Positions 9,735-22,000 of a DNA stretch of 64,000 nucleotides are shown here, in pieces. Under the pieces are notes generated by a model that searched no databases, was not told where the DNA came from, and saw only the letters and a program-made list of their open reading frames with translations. This stretch comes from Cornus controversa (Eukaryota; Streptophyta; Magnoliopsida; Cornales; Cornaceae). The first letter of the stretch is position 1. Each line of letters starts with the position of its first letter. The stretch lies in the NCBI GenBank assembly GCA_026545225.1, contig CM048853.1, forward strand, positions 18,106,755-18,170,754, given 5' to 3'. The translations under genes were made by a program, and so were the position numbers.

Positions 9735-10570
9735 CGCAAAAGAGTGACAAAAGTAGCTCCTTAACAAAAATCCTAGCACCACTTGTAAAAGTTTCTACTG
9801 TTTCAAACATCCAAAAATTTCTACAATTTCAAACATCCAAAACTTTCTACTATTTCAAACTTCCAAAAATTTCTACCATTTCAATGAAATGTTTTCAAAT
9901 CAATTGGAAGGAACAAAGGGGAAGGTCAGGAGACTTTACACATGGGTTGTCTTTGCCATCCTTTATCCATAATCCTCAACCAGAGGATATGGATAAGATC
10001 TCGGTTTTAAAATATCCTCATGGTGAGGAAGAAGCTACCAAAAAGCTCAGACTCAAACTCCAAAAATATAGCCACCCAAATATTATAAAAACTATTGGGA
10101 TTGCCTAAAATGATGAAACCAGTGAGACAACAATTTTATGTGAAGAGGTATTGAAACCCTTTGAAGATTGGATTGGAAGTGTTAACCATAAAGATTTGTG
10201 TGTTCTTGCTCTTGGTAAAGGTGTTGTGGAAAGGACACCTCTGTTTATCAAGGTTTTCAGGTGAGTTACCCTTGACTATGTGTGAGAGAGGACATAATCT
10301 CATTCAGTGATATAGTTCATCGTCTCTGATCTTATCACTCTATTTTGAACTATCTTGATATGTAAACAGAATGGTATGTCATGGAATGTCTGATAGAACA
10401 ACAGTTTTTTTTATCTTTGGTTCCAACATCAAGAAGATGCCTTGTCAATGTCTCTTCCTTATCTTTGTTTGCTGCTATTTTCTCTTCATTTTTACCTCAT
10501 AAAACTGAGTAGAAACCAATCATAATGAGAATCGCCCCAATAATCCTGCAAAAAAGGTGGGAACTCATTT
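9735..10570 (+). pseudogene. Kinase-like fragment copy A4
   Basis: The best-preserved copy. It reads from an ATG at 9884 through FQINWKEQRGRSGDFTHGL, IHNPQPEDMDKISVLKYPHG and HPNIIKTIGIA, with one TAA at 10106-10108. The same frame then continues through SETTILCEEV, DWIGSVNHKDL and GKGVVERTPLFIKVFR to a CAG|GTGAGTT donor at about 10260. One premature stop thus separates it from an open ~125-codon exon. The HPNIIK...G and following strand resemble a protein kinase from helix C to helix E; upstream and downstream exons are missing, and no ATP-binding or catalytic motif is seen. The donor site shows the source gene had introns, so copying was at the DNA level. Confidence 0.65.
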
Positions 10571-10572
10571 TA

Positions 10573-10612
10573 TACATACATACATATATATATATACACA
10601 TATATATATATA
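10573..10612. repeat. (TACA)n(TA)n microsatellite
   Basis: Same position as in the other units. Confidence 0.85.
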
Positions 10613-10818
10613 CAGCGTAAAAGAGTGACAAAAGCAGCTCCTTAACAAAAATCCTAGCACCACTAGCAAAAGTTTCTACTATTTCAAACTCCCAAAATTT
10701 TTTATTGTTTCAAACTTCCAAAACTTTCTACCATTTCATTGAATTTTTTTTAAATTAATTGAAGGGAAGAAAGGGGAAGGTCAAGAGACTTTACACATGG
10801 GTTGTCTTGGCCACATGC
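10613..10818 (+). pseudogene. Truncated kinase-like fragment copy B4
   Basis: The start codon is lost (CATTGAATTT). The copy ends at CATGCAT before a spacer starting AGGGGCCGACC. Confidence 0.7.
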
Positions 10819-11085
10819 ATAGGGGCCGACCATTAGAGGGACCAAGAAATTTTTTACCAAGTGGGCCAAGCTTTAGCTATTGAGCCTCTCGACTCTCTGT
10901 ATATTTGGCATTCCCCCCCCCCCAAACCCACTTGATACATTAATAATAGGGCCCTCCCAAAACCATGTGTTTTGGCTCACTCAAAGAACGCTTGTATATT
11001 ACTCCATGGTAAAGACCCACGAGTAATATACAAACTAAAAATCTAAAACCCATTATATTATATATTACTAAAAATCCATAAGACC
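10819..11085 (+). repeat. Array spacer (unit 4)
   Basis: Same architecture as the other spacers, with an 11-base C run at 10913-10923. Confidence 0.75.
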
Positions 11086-11298
11086 CACAAAAGAGTGACA
11101 AAAGAAGCTCCTTAACAAAAACCCTAGCGCCACTTGTAAAAGTTTCTACTATTTCAAACTTCCAAAAATTTCTACAATTTAGAACTTCCAAAAGTTTCTA
11201 CCTTTTAATACTTCCAAAACTTTCTACCGTTTCAATGAATTATTTTTAAATTAATTTGAGGGGAGAAAGGGGAGGATCAGAAGACTTTACACATGGGC
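11086..11298 (+). pseudogene. Kinase-like fragment copy, cut by the Gypsy element
   Basis: Leader repeats and the TTTCAATGAATTATTTT start region are present. The copy breaks at ACACATGGGC, where the TGTCACGCCC LTR end begins. Confidence 0.7.
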
Positions 11299-11623
11299 TG
11301 TCACGCCCAGACTTTTGACACCCGGTTAAAAGCAAGGGAAATAAGGGGTGAACGGTGAAATAAAAATCCAAACAACTATTCATCTTTCAATCTCACTATG
11401 GTGTTTGATACCAAGTTGTCAAACTCCTATTTTGACTCACGAAAATCGAGGGTGATTGGACTATCCCCTCACCATCTCACATCTCTAACCATTTACATCA
11501 ATGCGGAAGCTTATATTAAGTGCACACACGTATACACGAACATTGCATAACCAACTAACCGCATTGGGGTCAGTAGTTGATGCCCCTCACTCATCCTAAA
11601 ACCTTTCATTGTTTCAACCAGCC

Positions 11624-11800
11624 ATGCATTACAATGGATCGTAATGCTGGCTATGATGCATCAAAATTATGATGCATTGAACATGTATCGTAACATGTTG
11701 CAAAATGCACTGGATTTTGTATGAAACACTCAACCCTCTTACAAAATATCATTTTTAGAATTACGATGCATCGTAACAGGGGTTATGATGCATCGTAATC
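11624..11800 (-). repeat. Palindrome cluster in LTR A-2
   Basis: Includes the perfect 16-bp palindrome TTACGATGCATCGTAA (11761-11776) and several decayed relatives. Confidence 0.8.
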
Positions 11801-12120
11801 CCTTGACTATTACAACAACAAGGCATCAAGTGACTACAATCTATTTTATCCTCAATCAATTCTCAACCTATAACCCTTATACATTCTCCATAAGTTGAAA
11901 GACATCAAAAGAATGATTTAAAACATCATTAATATGGTCCAAACATGAATTTACATCTCCAAGCAATCACATCGTAAAAACCCATACATTGAAGTTCAAA
12001 CTAAATGTTTTCCCATTCATCTCTCAAAATCGTACATAAGCCACCAACAGTGATTACATTTGAAAATCTAAGTACGTCAAAAAAATTCAAATGTACATAT
12101 ATCATCATTAACATAGTCCA

Positions 12121-12139
12121 CATGCCACAAACTGGCATG
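12121..12139 (-). promoter_or_regulatory. Conserved LTR hairpin (A-2)
   Basis: On the minus strand CATGCCAGTTTGTGGCATG, with a perfect 6-bp stem. Confidence 0.6.
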
Positions 12140-13742
12140 GACCTCTATCTACATATCCAAAAGGTCAAAACCCAAAAATAAACTCAAAAGCCCTTCAATG
12201 CTCTCTAAGTCTCCTCCTCTATGGGAGCTTTATATAAAAAAGAGTATGGGGAATGGGGGTGAGCATACAACTATGCCCAATAGGAATGATCCACCCGACT
12301 CTACCTTAACTTAGGCAGTCATGCATGAATGCATAAATAAATCTTTATATAGCTACATGTCATGCCCTCATGATTTTTATACTTAAAACAATATCATTTT
12401 GAAAACATGCTCAATGTTATACACTTCCAATGCACATAAATAATTTGTAAAAGAATCTCAAATCCCAAATAAACTCACACCATATAAATTTGGAAATCAA
12501 TTGAACTGAGGACTTTTGCTTATCCCAATTCCATAGTAAGGGTTTCTTCGAAACCACAAACTCTGCTTACTCTTTTCAGACAACTAACCTGCTGGAAGCG
12601 ACACTCGCTTGGCCAATTTTTGGGTCATGCACCCTAGGACTCTAAGCCCTTTTTAATTCTCACAAATGCCCCAAAAATGTGACTTTCTCACATAATTTCA
12701 CATTTTCACATAATGAACACTTACCACATAAATGCACAAAATTATTGATTCTCATAATTCTCACCAAATGCATAACGTATGTCAAGTTTAAGCACACACT
12801 TTCACCTCAAGCTTGTCACAATGAAAATTATTCATTTCATGGGAATTACAACCAATGCAATTTTCAAGAAAACGTCATTCATGCATAAATTCATTATTTG
12901 AAGTCAAATTTCACAAAGCTCCTCAAATGAACATAACTCATAAAGTTTCATTCATAAACCTCCATTAGTCATATGCATATATAATCTCTAACTAAAGTAT
13001 GTTTTACATTCCACACATATATGCACAAATCATATTTTCATTTAATTATCAAAGAAACATTTTATATCACAAGTATGTGACTTATAGAATCAAAGCAAAG
13101 AATAATTTCACACCCCGACCTTGAATCTCAAGCTTGGAAGCTAAGTTCCAAAATCTCAGCCCTTTCTACCTTGCCAAAAATCAACTTTGTTCAGTTCAAA
13201 CCAACGCCCTTAGGCCGAGGAACAATTTACTCTTCGTCGGGAACTTCCAAATCACAACCTAACACCTCAAAAATGTAGATAGAAGGGAGAGAGATGAAGT
13301 GTGAGAGTTAGAGAGAGAGAGAGATATCTATAAATATGAAATATCTCAGCCCCTCTAGATATTTGTATCTCCACTTGGGGTGGGAAATGACTAATTTACC
13401 CCGAGTCACTTAACGTACCCTCCGTTTTTTATTTCGAAAGTTCTTACGATCTCGAAATTACTTCCTTAACTCTCTAAACATTTTGTTTGGTCCATAACCA
13501 AAAATAATATTTTCTCAAAAAAAATTTAGATTCTCGAGCCCACCGGACCTTATCCCGGGGCCCTGTTGCCCCTAAAACGTCAAACTTCTTCAAACATTCT
13601 AAAACTTCCAAAAACCCTTGAACAACTTTCCAAACATGTTTCCCACTCTTGAAACATCCATAACATCATTTAAAACACATTTGTGGTGAAAATGATGAAA
13701 AATTCAAAAATCGGTCAAATTTGATTCCGATCTCTATAACCA

Positions 13743-13755
13743 CCCCACCTTCAAA
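13743..13755 (-). promoter_or_regulatory. Polypurine tract of the Gypsy element
   Basis: On the minus strand a G-rich purine run (GAAGGTGGGG) directly precedes the TGGTTATAG start of the 3' LTR, as expected for plus-strand priming. Confidence 0.6.
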
Positions 13756-15421
13756 GAATTTCATCCTTGAAATTAGAACGTACTCCGAATCTTAGAGTAT
13801 TGTCACAATACCTTATGTGACCTGATTTAACTCCCCTTATCACTAGTAACAGCTATAAACTCGCTAATATCCAACATGCGGCTTTAACTCTTTAACCATC
13901 AATGTTCTGGTTATCACACCACACAACTTCACTCTACATTTCTCAAAATATCCAACTGCTGGTACACCTCAAACGATATCTTCACATCTCCAAAATTGTA
14001 GTTCCATTATCACATTGTAACTACTATGACCACAATTATCTCCCAAGCCAAGTTTAGGAAGATAAAACTTTAACCAATTCACTTTCCAGTCAATGAAAGT
14101 ATGCTTATTCATCCCTTTGTAATAATTCATCCTCCTTGAATCAAAACTTCCAAATTTTCACACCAGATAATTCCAATATCACAGTCTAAACTTGCACGTC
14201 TCATACGTGACCTAAGGCCAACGTTTCCTAAGGATTAATAACTCAATCCTTAACTGGTTCGATCACATTCCCAAAATGCATGAAATCCTTACTTTCTAAG
14301 TCTCATAATTGATCCCTGGATCCTTTCAATTCCACTAGTACCACATGAAACTGTCTATAAAAGAAACAAAATTAGCAAAAAATCTTACTGCTTACGTACC
14401 TTGTCCTTTCCTCGTTTAACAACTAACCAAGACAAAGCTAACGGTATTCCTGTCATCATCCTCTCAAAATATCATGACTAGTTGTGTCCCACAACTAATG
14501 CAAATCCCAGGTGAAAATCAAAACTTTGATCTCTCATGGTCACACCACTATAATGATACATTTATAGACAAAACTTTAGTACTCCCTTGAGCAAGAGAAT
14601 TCATCATCCCAAGAGTGGTTTAAAACTACCTTACTATTATCCTCACAAATCTCAATCATACACCCACCTTCGAGAAAAACCATTTTTCACTCAAAGTATT
14701 TAAATCTCATTTCTTTACTCATTACCCAACAATTCAATTCCACAAGTGCTTGGACCTGACACATTGTAAAATAAGCACTAATCAAAGAAAAATGTTCGGT
14801 CAGACCATTTCACCTCATTAGCTCAACCCTAACAATATGACTTTCTTGTCCTCACCTTTAATTCCCTTAAATTTGTAATCATTACCCACTCCCCATTTTC
14901 CACATGAAAATCACCGCTTAAGAACTTCCTCAAAGCCCTAGGCTCCCACAACTAGGGTCTATCACAACTTATATATCTCATCTATCATAACCTTACTCAA
15001 GTCCAACCCTTTAACCTGATTTATCAAAACCTCAAAACTAACATCTATTGAAGGGAAGAAAAAAAATGCCCACATATGCCACGTGACACTTAATGCAAAC
15101 ATTTATACACCCTAAACAAGCAAATAAATGTCACGTAAATCATGCTAAATACCCAACATACCACATATTACAAATAACATAAAATCTAAACATATTTTAC
15201 TAAACAAAACAAACGACTCAAGATGTACTACATGACGTACGTAATGACTCAACTCTCTAGCTGATAAGCTAAAACCATGATCATACCTCACTCCTCACAG
15301 AGTCCTCTGATATCTAGACTGTAGATCAGACATAATAGGGTTGACCCCCCCTCACTGCTCGTGAACCCTGCATCAAGTTGTTCTGGTTGCAATGGCGGTA
15401 ATGCCCTAAAACTAAATTGAA
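13756..15421 (-). other. Internal region of the Gypsy element without recognisable pol
   Basis: About 1.7 kb between gag and the 3' LTR with stops in all frames. I see no protease, YVDD-type reverse transcriptase or integrase zinc motif. Confidence 0.6.
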
Positions 15422-16440
15422 CTACTGAAAACTGAGTGGTACTCTACTAAGACCTTGTCTCACCTTGTACATTTGTCCCAGAGGATAATCTACTTTGATA
15501 TGATCAGTTTGGTGGTAATGATAACAAGTATGCTCTAGCACTGGTGCCAATTGTATACGGGGACACTCAGATTTATAGTGACCCAATTGCTGACAGTGGT
15601 GACACACCACTTTCGATCGTGAAGATCCAATAGGCAAATACATTGATGGTGTCGAGCCAACCTGCTGCTACCCTTGAGAATATGATAGGTCATCTCTGCG
15701 TCTCTTCCTCCCCTGATTACCAAAAGATGTCCCGGCATCCTTAGCCCGAATCCTGGCCCCTCGTATCCTCTGATTACCTTTACTTACCTTTTCTGCTAGT
15801 AGTGTTTCCTCTACTAATGTAGCATAACTTATCAAACCTAAAATTGTCACTCTATTCCTTATGGAAGTTTGAAGACCTCCCACAAACTTCTTCACTTTAA
15901 GTTCTTCGGTAGGAATCACTTCTGGTGCAAAATGAGCCAAGGATGTAAACTTGGTCCAGGATTCCATAACTGTCATATCCCCTTGAAGCAAGTCATAAAA
16001 TTCCTATCTCAAGTCGTCCTTTATCATTATCAAAAAATATTTCTTGAAGAATAATGCTTTGAATATATCTCAGTCCATTATCTCAAAGTCATGGTAATTC
16101 TTAATAAATTTCCACTAACAGCTCGCTCCACCAATAAGGTGATGAGCGGCTACTTTCACTCTCAAGCCCTCCTCTACCTCTAGTACAATAAGGAGTTTGT
16201 CAATCTCCTATAACCAATTTTTTGCCATCTTAGGGTTAGACCCTCCTGCGTACGATGGCAGATTGTGCTCCTGACATATTCCAACTCCAACATTATCCTA
16301 CTAGGAGCTGCTCCAGGTCAAGTCTGAGTCTCCTCTTGTGTTTCCCTAGAAATTTGTTGTATGGTCACAACCATCCTTCATATAAATTACTGTCCATCCA
16401 TGGAAACTACTGCCCCCTCGCGGGTCCTCTGTGATGGCAT
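15422..16440 (-). pseudogene. Gypsy gag (retrotransposon gag domain plus CCHC knuckle)
   Basis: The likely start is the ATG at 16440 (MPSQRTREGAVVSMDGQ), followed quickly by stops. The recognisable gag core (15991-15668) contains the DMTVMESWTKFTSLAHFAPE block and a VKKFVGGLQTSIR block typical of the plant Ty3/Gypsy gag domain. A TAG ends this piece, and in the same frame a perfect CCHC knuckle follows (CHHCQQLGHYKSEC, about 15570-15612). A second knuckle copy has lost cysteines. Gag coats the element RNA; here stops and shifts make it non-functional. The missing pol means any mobility needed help from another element. Confidence 0.8.
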
Positions 16441-17530
16441 CTTACTATATTGATAACAAGAAGACACTTAAAATCCAATGGATGAATATCTTGACCAACT
16501 CTCCTCATGCATACACAATGTCATGCTAAGTCACTTTGTAAATAACATGTCATAACAAACAAGTAAGCACATAAGCATATTCTATGTAATTTATACTTAT
16601 CCTTCACCTAAACATTATATCCATCACTTATCACACAACCTTCAACTCATCTCACACCACTAAAACACATCACCCCCATGTGTACAAATCGTTGCCTATC
16701 CATTAACTTGGAAGGAATTAAATCAATCCCAATTCCTCATCTGACTATCTCAATAGTTCACCTCTAATATACATTTCTAGAATCTTGGTATCACAATACC
16801 ACCAATAACCTTAGTCAATTGATTGACCTCTAATTCTCAATGTTCGTGTAATTGTTGCAACACTCACATAAACCACCAAACTCTCTATTTGAAAAAGGTT
16901 AAGGCACTTTCTACCTTTCTCCACAACTCCTGACTCATGCTCTCAAGGTCTATCTCAGCATGTCTACCCCAACATTGCAATCTATTAGATTTCAAACCTC
17001 TACCTAGGTTTACCAATCCGCAAAACTAGAATTCTAGGTGGTGACACATGTCACTACTAGTCCTGTGACGCATAATGAAACTCTTAGGTGCAAGACTCAA
17101 TCACATAAATCACATTTGATACTTAGTACATAACATAAAAACATGTTAAATCACATACAATACATGATATGGCATAGATGCATCTAAATCAACCAATACC
17201 CTAGCCCTCAGGCTAAAACTCATAAACATACTTCATCACCAAGTATACGTACATACTCACAAGGCTCACCATGCTTACACAACATAATGTTAATTCAGTC
17301 CACAATTACCATGTCATAAAGGCGTAAGCAAACAATCATGTCTCACACAAGCAATTTATAACTTCAAGTCCAAATCCTTATGTTTTCAATCCCTAACCTC
17401 GAATAAACACATTTTCAAATTCTCACCCTTGTCCAAGGTATCCAAACCTAATGCTCAGATCATCAAATCCTTCCAAACATCAAAACGTAGTTCAACCATT
17501 TCCCATCGCCCCTAGGTATTCCAACCTAGA
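16441..17530 (-). other. Leader region of the Gypsy element
   Basis: AT-rich sequence between the primer site and gag with no coding signal on either strand. Confidence 0.6.
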
Positions 17531-17542
17531 GCACTGATACCA
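17531..17542 (-). promoter_or_regulatory. Primer-binding site of the Gypsy element
   Basis: Minus-strand TGGTATCAGTGC, one mismatch to the initiator-Met-tRNA primer site, three bases from the LTR end (ATAACT). Confidence 0.8.
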
Positions 17543-17545
17543 AGT

Positions 17546-17655
17546 TATCACGCCCTCATTTTTGACACCCAGTTAAAAGCAAGGGAAATAAGGGGGGTGA
17601 ATGGTGAAATCAAAATCCAAACCACTATTCATCTTCCAATCTCACTATGGTGTAT
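17546..17655 (-). repeat. 5' LTR fragment of the Gypsy element (inner end)
   Basis: Aligns with 11299-11408. It breaks where the 3' LTR has its embedded primer-site copy. The rest of this LTR resumes at 25857, and about 130 bp of LTR sequence is absent between the two pieces. Confidence 0.75.
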
Positions 17656-18339
17656 GATGCTCTCAGCACTACAATGAAATAAAAGGAAAAGAGGTGATGT
17701 GGCGCATAAACAAAAGGGGGCTGGTGTGTGTAGTGGGAGAGACTGATATATTGTTATAATAAAGTATGTTTTGTGGCTGAAAAAAGATAGTCATTTTTGG
17801 ATATATATATATATACATAGATATAGCTAGGTTATAAACACAGGGGGCAAGCTACACAAAAAAAAGGAAATAGAGAGAGAATGAGCTAGAGAGAGAACTA
17901 GTGAGTGTTGCAGCTAGTTGCCGTCATCTACAGAGCTCGGCAACTTCCTTCATCACCGGTGACATGGTGAGATCGTGTGAAGCTTTCTCGCTGGCAGCAA
18001 CTGTTTCATGAATCACACCAAAAAAGTTTTTGCCGTCACGATCTTCGCTATCACAGTCTTTGTCGTCGGTCTGTATTGATTCATCTTCTTCACCGATTGA
18101 TTATCAAAACTGTGACTCAAAGTCGACGGAATGAACAGAGCTCCACTTGGTTCTTCTTGGTTCATCGAGCATCATCTTTGCCGATTTCAGCGATGGCCTG
18201 AATCACTTTAATTGACTTGCATCGTAGATATCTCAAGCCATGAGATTGAACCAGCTGAAGCTTCTTAGAATCCTCTCAAAGTAAGATCAAATCAGTTAGA
18301 GCTCCATCGTACCTTCATGTCCTGAAATCAAACAAATTG

Positions 18340-18510
18340 AAGCTTTGTGAGTCATGGTCCGTTAGCTTCGACTGAGTTAACTCAAACCGAGCTGAACCTT
18401 GTTGTGTTATGTTTCGTTAACCTCGACTGAGTCAACTTAGCATGAGTTCTGTTTATCCTTGCTGAACCGTGCTGAGTTATGATCTATTAGCTTCAACTGT
18501 GACAACTTGA
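18340..18510 (+). repeat. Degenerate ~75-bp tandem repeat
   Basis: Three imperfect copies of a unit with GTTAGCTTCGACTGAGTTAA and GAGCTGAACC. Confidence 0.7.
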
Positions 18511-18712
18511 GCTAAAAATTATTGAACCGACTGTATGGGTATACTCTCTCTATTCTCTTCTACAAATTTACATGCTCACAAGCACAAATTGCACTTGTTG
18601 GGGTTTATGTGTTGACACATTATATGCATAGGCGCACTTGCAATCTTCTTGTTCTGATTTTCTATTATGTTTTGAAATTGAAGAAGAGCTCTATTCTAAT
18701 TGAGCAAGAAAA

Positions 18713-18715
<3 letters not shown>

Positions 18716-18753
<38 letters not shown>
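18716..18753. repeat. (TA)n microsatellite
   Basis: About 18 TA units. Confidence 0.9.
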
Positions 18754-18755
<2 letters not shown>

Positions 18756-18779
18756 ATGTGTGTTCCTCTCTGATCTATG

Positions 18780-18931
18780 CTTAAATTGCTATGTTAGAAT
18801 CTACAGTGCTGAGCTTGAATTGTTGTTTTAGAATTTACATTGCTGGATATTGGAATTTATATTGCTAAGTTTACATTGCTGGATATTGGAATTTATATTA
18901 CTGAGTTTACATTGCTAAATATTGGAATTTG
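18780..18931 (+). repeat. Short tandem repeat around TTGCTGGATATTGGAATTTA
   Basis: Three to four copies of a ~35-bp unit. The related TTGCTGAA-rich sequence continues at 24660 beyond the LINE, showing the LINE inserted here. Confidence 0.75.
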
Positions 18932-18941
18932 TTTTTTTTTT
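18932..18941 (-). other. LINE poly-A tail
   Basis: A T10 run on plus, A10 on the LINE strand, just after the 3' UTR. Confidence 0.9.
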
Positions 18942-19007
18942 ATAAGTATAAATTCATTAAAAGACGCTTAAAGGGGAGTGAACCCGAAGAACAACAAAAA
19001 TAGCCAA

Positions 19008-22000
19008 CTATAGTTTTAAGCTATCTAGAAAGTCCACTACTTGACCATCCGATGTACAATTTTTCCAGTATACCCAAAAAAATAAAAGAGATAAAATATG
19101 GTATTTGAGAGACCAAATAGAAGACTCCACATCCTCAAAGCGCCTCATATTCCTCTCTTGCCACAAACCCCACCATAAACAAAAGGGAGTGACCCTCCAA
19201 GCATCCCTGGCTCGGCTATCCACTGTGCACCCTCTCCAAGCCTCTATCATCTCCTTCGTGGATCTAGGAAACACCCAATCCATTCCAAACGCAACCAAGA
19301 ACATGGACCAAATATCCCTCGCCACTGTGCAGTGAAGAAGAAGATGATTCACCGTTTCCTCTGACCTCTTGCACATACAACACCAATTTATCATAAAACG
19401 GCCTCTTCTCCTAAGGTTGTCAATGGTAAGAATCTTTTCCAGCATAGCTGTCCAAGTGAAGAAGGCCACCTTCAGAGGGGTCTTTGTTCTCCGAATAGCT
19501 TTCCAAGGAAAGTTGGGACTCGTGAAATCCGAAAGGAGTCTATAGTAGGAACGAACCTCAAATGTTCCCCTCTTGGATCCCATCCACACCATCTCATCCA
19601 TCCCCTCTCCCTCCAGCACGTGACTATACAAAATGGTTAGCAGCTCCGCTACCTCTAAAAGCTCCTAGTCTTGAAAAGCCCTACAAAAGCTCACAACCCA
19701 AGATAGTTGTCCACTATCAAGCTGATAGCAGTCGGCTACTAAGGCTTGTCTATTCGAGGCAATCCTGAAGAGTCTAAGGAACCTAAAGGCCAAAGGTAGA
19801 TCCCCGCACCAGATGTCCTCCCAAAAACTAATTTGTCTCCCATTTCTTACTCTAAAGTGAATGTGTTTGGAAAACTCATCCCATCCTTTCCAAATGCTTT
19901 TCCAAACCCCCACTCCCACTGGAAGGTTCAACTCCGATGACCTCCACCCACCAGTTTCTTCTCCACCTCTACAAGCCACAACCCTCCTCCACAACTTGGT
20001 CCTCTCAATTCTGAAGCGCCAAAGCCATTTACCCAGAAGAGCCTTGTTAAATATTTCTAACCTCCTTATTCCCAGACCCCCTTTCTGAATCAGAGTGCAC
20101 ACCTTCCCCCAACTCACTAGGTGGTATTTGAACTCATCCCCTAATCCACCCCAGAGAAACTTACTTTGAATTCTCTCGAGCCGCCTCACAACTGCCATCG
20201 GAATCGGATATAAAGACAGAAAATAAGTTGGAAGATTCGAAAGAGTGCTCTTCATTAAAGTAAGTTGCTCTACGATAGGGTCCCATATAGAGACCATTCT
20301 CGACGACACAACGGCATTCCCAAGTAAGAAGTCAGAAAAGAGCCAACTGTATATCCCAAAATAGCAGCAAACTCATGAATTCTCGCCACTTCCCCAACAT
20401 GCACCAACTTGCTCTTTTCGATGTTAATTTTTAGGCCAAAAACTGCCTGAAAGCATATCAAAATAAATTTCAAATGTCTCAGCTGATCCTCCCTTACATC
20501 ACAAAAAACAATAGTGTCGTCTGCATAAAGCAAATGAGACACCACTAAATGATTGGGCTCTCTCCCTACTATAAAACCTCTGATAACCCCTAGCTCCTCA
20601 GCCATTTTCATCACGATGATAAACAGAAAAGAAGATAATGGATCTCCCTACCTCAGTCCCCGAGAGCTAGGAAAGAAACCAACTGGGGACCCATTCACCA
20701 AAATAGAGAACCTAACAGTTGAAATACATTGATGTATCCATCTTCTCCATCTAGACCCGAAGCCCATCCTCTCTAATAAATACAGAAGGAAGTCCCAACT
20801 TACATGGTCATAAGCCTTTTCGATGTCTAGCTTGCATACAATTCCAGGTAGGCCACTTCTAACCCTTGCCTCCACACACTCACTTGCAATCAGCACAGAA
20901 TCCAAAATCTGTCTACCTCCCACAAAAGAGTTCTGTGAATTTGAAATCACCATGTCCAAGACTCTCTTTAACCGATTAGCGAGAATTTTGGCAAACACCT
21001 TGTAGATAACACCCACCAAACTAATTGGCCTGAAATCCTTAGCATCTACAACTCCGCCCTTCTTTGGGATAAGGGCGATGAAGGATGCATTGAGGCTTTT
21101 CACAAAGTACCCTGTTAAGTGGAACTCAGAAAGGGTCTCCATCACTTCCGCCTTAACCACTTCCCAGTTCTGATGCAAGAAAGCCATCGTGAAGCCATCG
21201 GGCCAGGAGCTTTATCCCCGGCACAGCTTCTCAAAGCCTCCACTGCTTCCTCTTCCTCAAAGGGTCTCTCCACCCAAACCCTATCCTCCTCTGAAATAAC
21301 TGCAAACTCAAGACCTCCCAACAAAGTCCTGTGCCTAGAGTTTTCTGTGTAAAGCTATTGATAGAAGGTCACAATCTTTTTCTGAATGTCCTCTGCTCTG
21401 GATAACAGATTCCCATCAACTCTGATCCTGCCTATATAATTTCCCCTTCGACGAGCATTCGCAATTCTGTGAAAGAATTTAGTGTTTCGATCTCCTTCTT
21501 TCAACCACAATGCTCTGGACTTCTGTCTCTAGGAAATTTCCTCCATCATTGCAATTGCCCCGAACTCAACCTTGCACTCCTCCCTTCTGCAAACCTCCAA
21601 ATCACTAAGGCCCTCTTCCCCCTCGTTTCAATCAAGCTCTAAAATTTCTGATATGGCTCTGTTCTTACGCCAATTGAGATTTCCAAAGACTTCTTTATTC
21701 TACTTTTTGATATCTTCTTTCAACCACTTTAGTTTATATGCCAATCTGTAGCTTGCATTGTCCCTGTAATCATAGCTTGTCCACCAATCTTGGACTTTAT
21801 CCTTGAAATCCTCCGCTTTCAACCACATATTTTCGAACCGAAAAGGAGATCGCTCTCTGCTCAACTCGCCATAATCCAGAATAATGGGAATGTGATCCGA
21901 CACCGCTCTAGCCAAGGCTGCTTGAGCCACATCCGAAAACTTCTCCTCCAGCTCACTCGAAATAAGGAATCTATCAAGACGGGAAAGGGTAGGATGCTCT

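Larger units (their letters stand above)
3143..11298 (+). repeat. Tandem array of ~1.35-1.47 kb units built from a kinase-like gene fragment
   Basis: Units begin around 3143, 6880, 8350, 9735 and 11086. A full unit has: a 5' segment made of 2-4 copies of a ~25-bp repeat with the core TTTCAAACTTCCAAAA; a coding-like exon; an intron-like stretch opening with GTGAGTTAC; a TA/CA microsatellite; a second copy of the 5' part cut off after ATGCA; and a spacer with a poly-C tract. Unit spacing is 1470, 1385 and 1350 bp, excluding the first, which a solo LTR interrupts. Later pieces at 28086-28463, 41851-42169 and 44752-44972 continue the array beyond large insertions. It behaves like a gene-derived satellite. 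Confidence 0.9.
11299..13742 (-). repeat. 3' LTR of the Gypsy element (family A)
   Basis: Starts TGTCACGCCC and ends TATAACCA on the plus strand (TG..CA on minus), 2444 bp. It contains an embedded primer-site-like TTGATACCA (11405-11413), a palindrome cluster (11624-11800) and the 19-nt hairpin (12121-12139). Confidence 0.8.
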
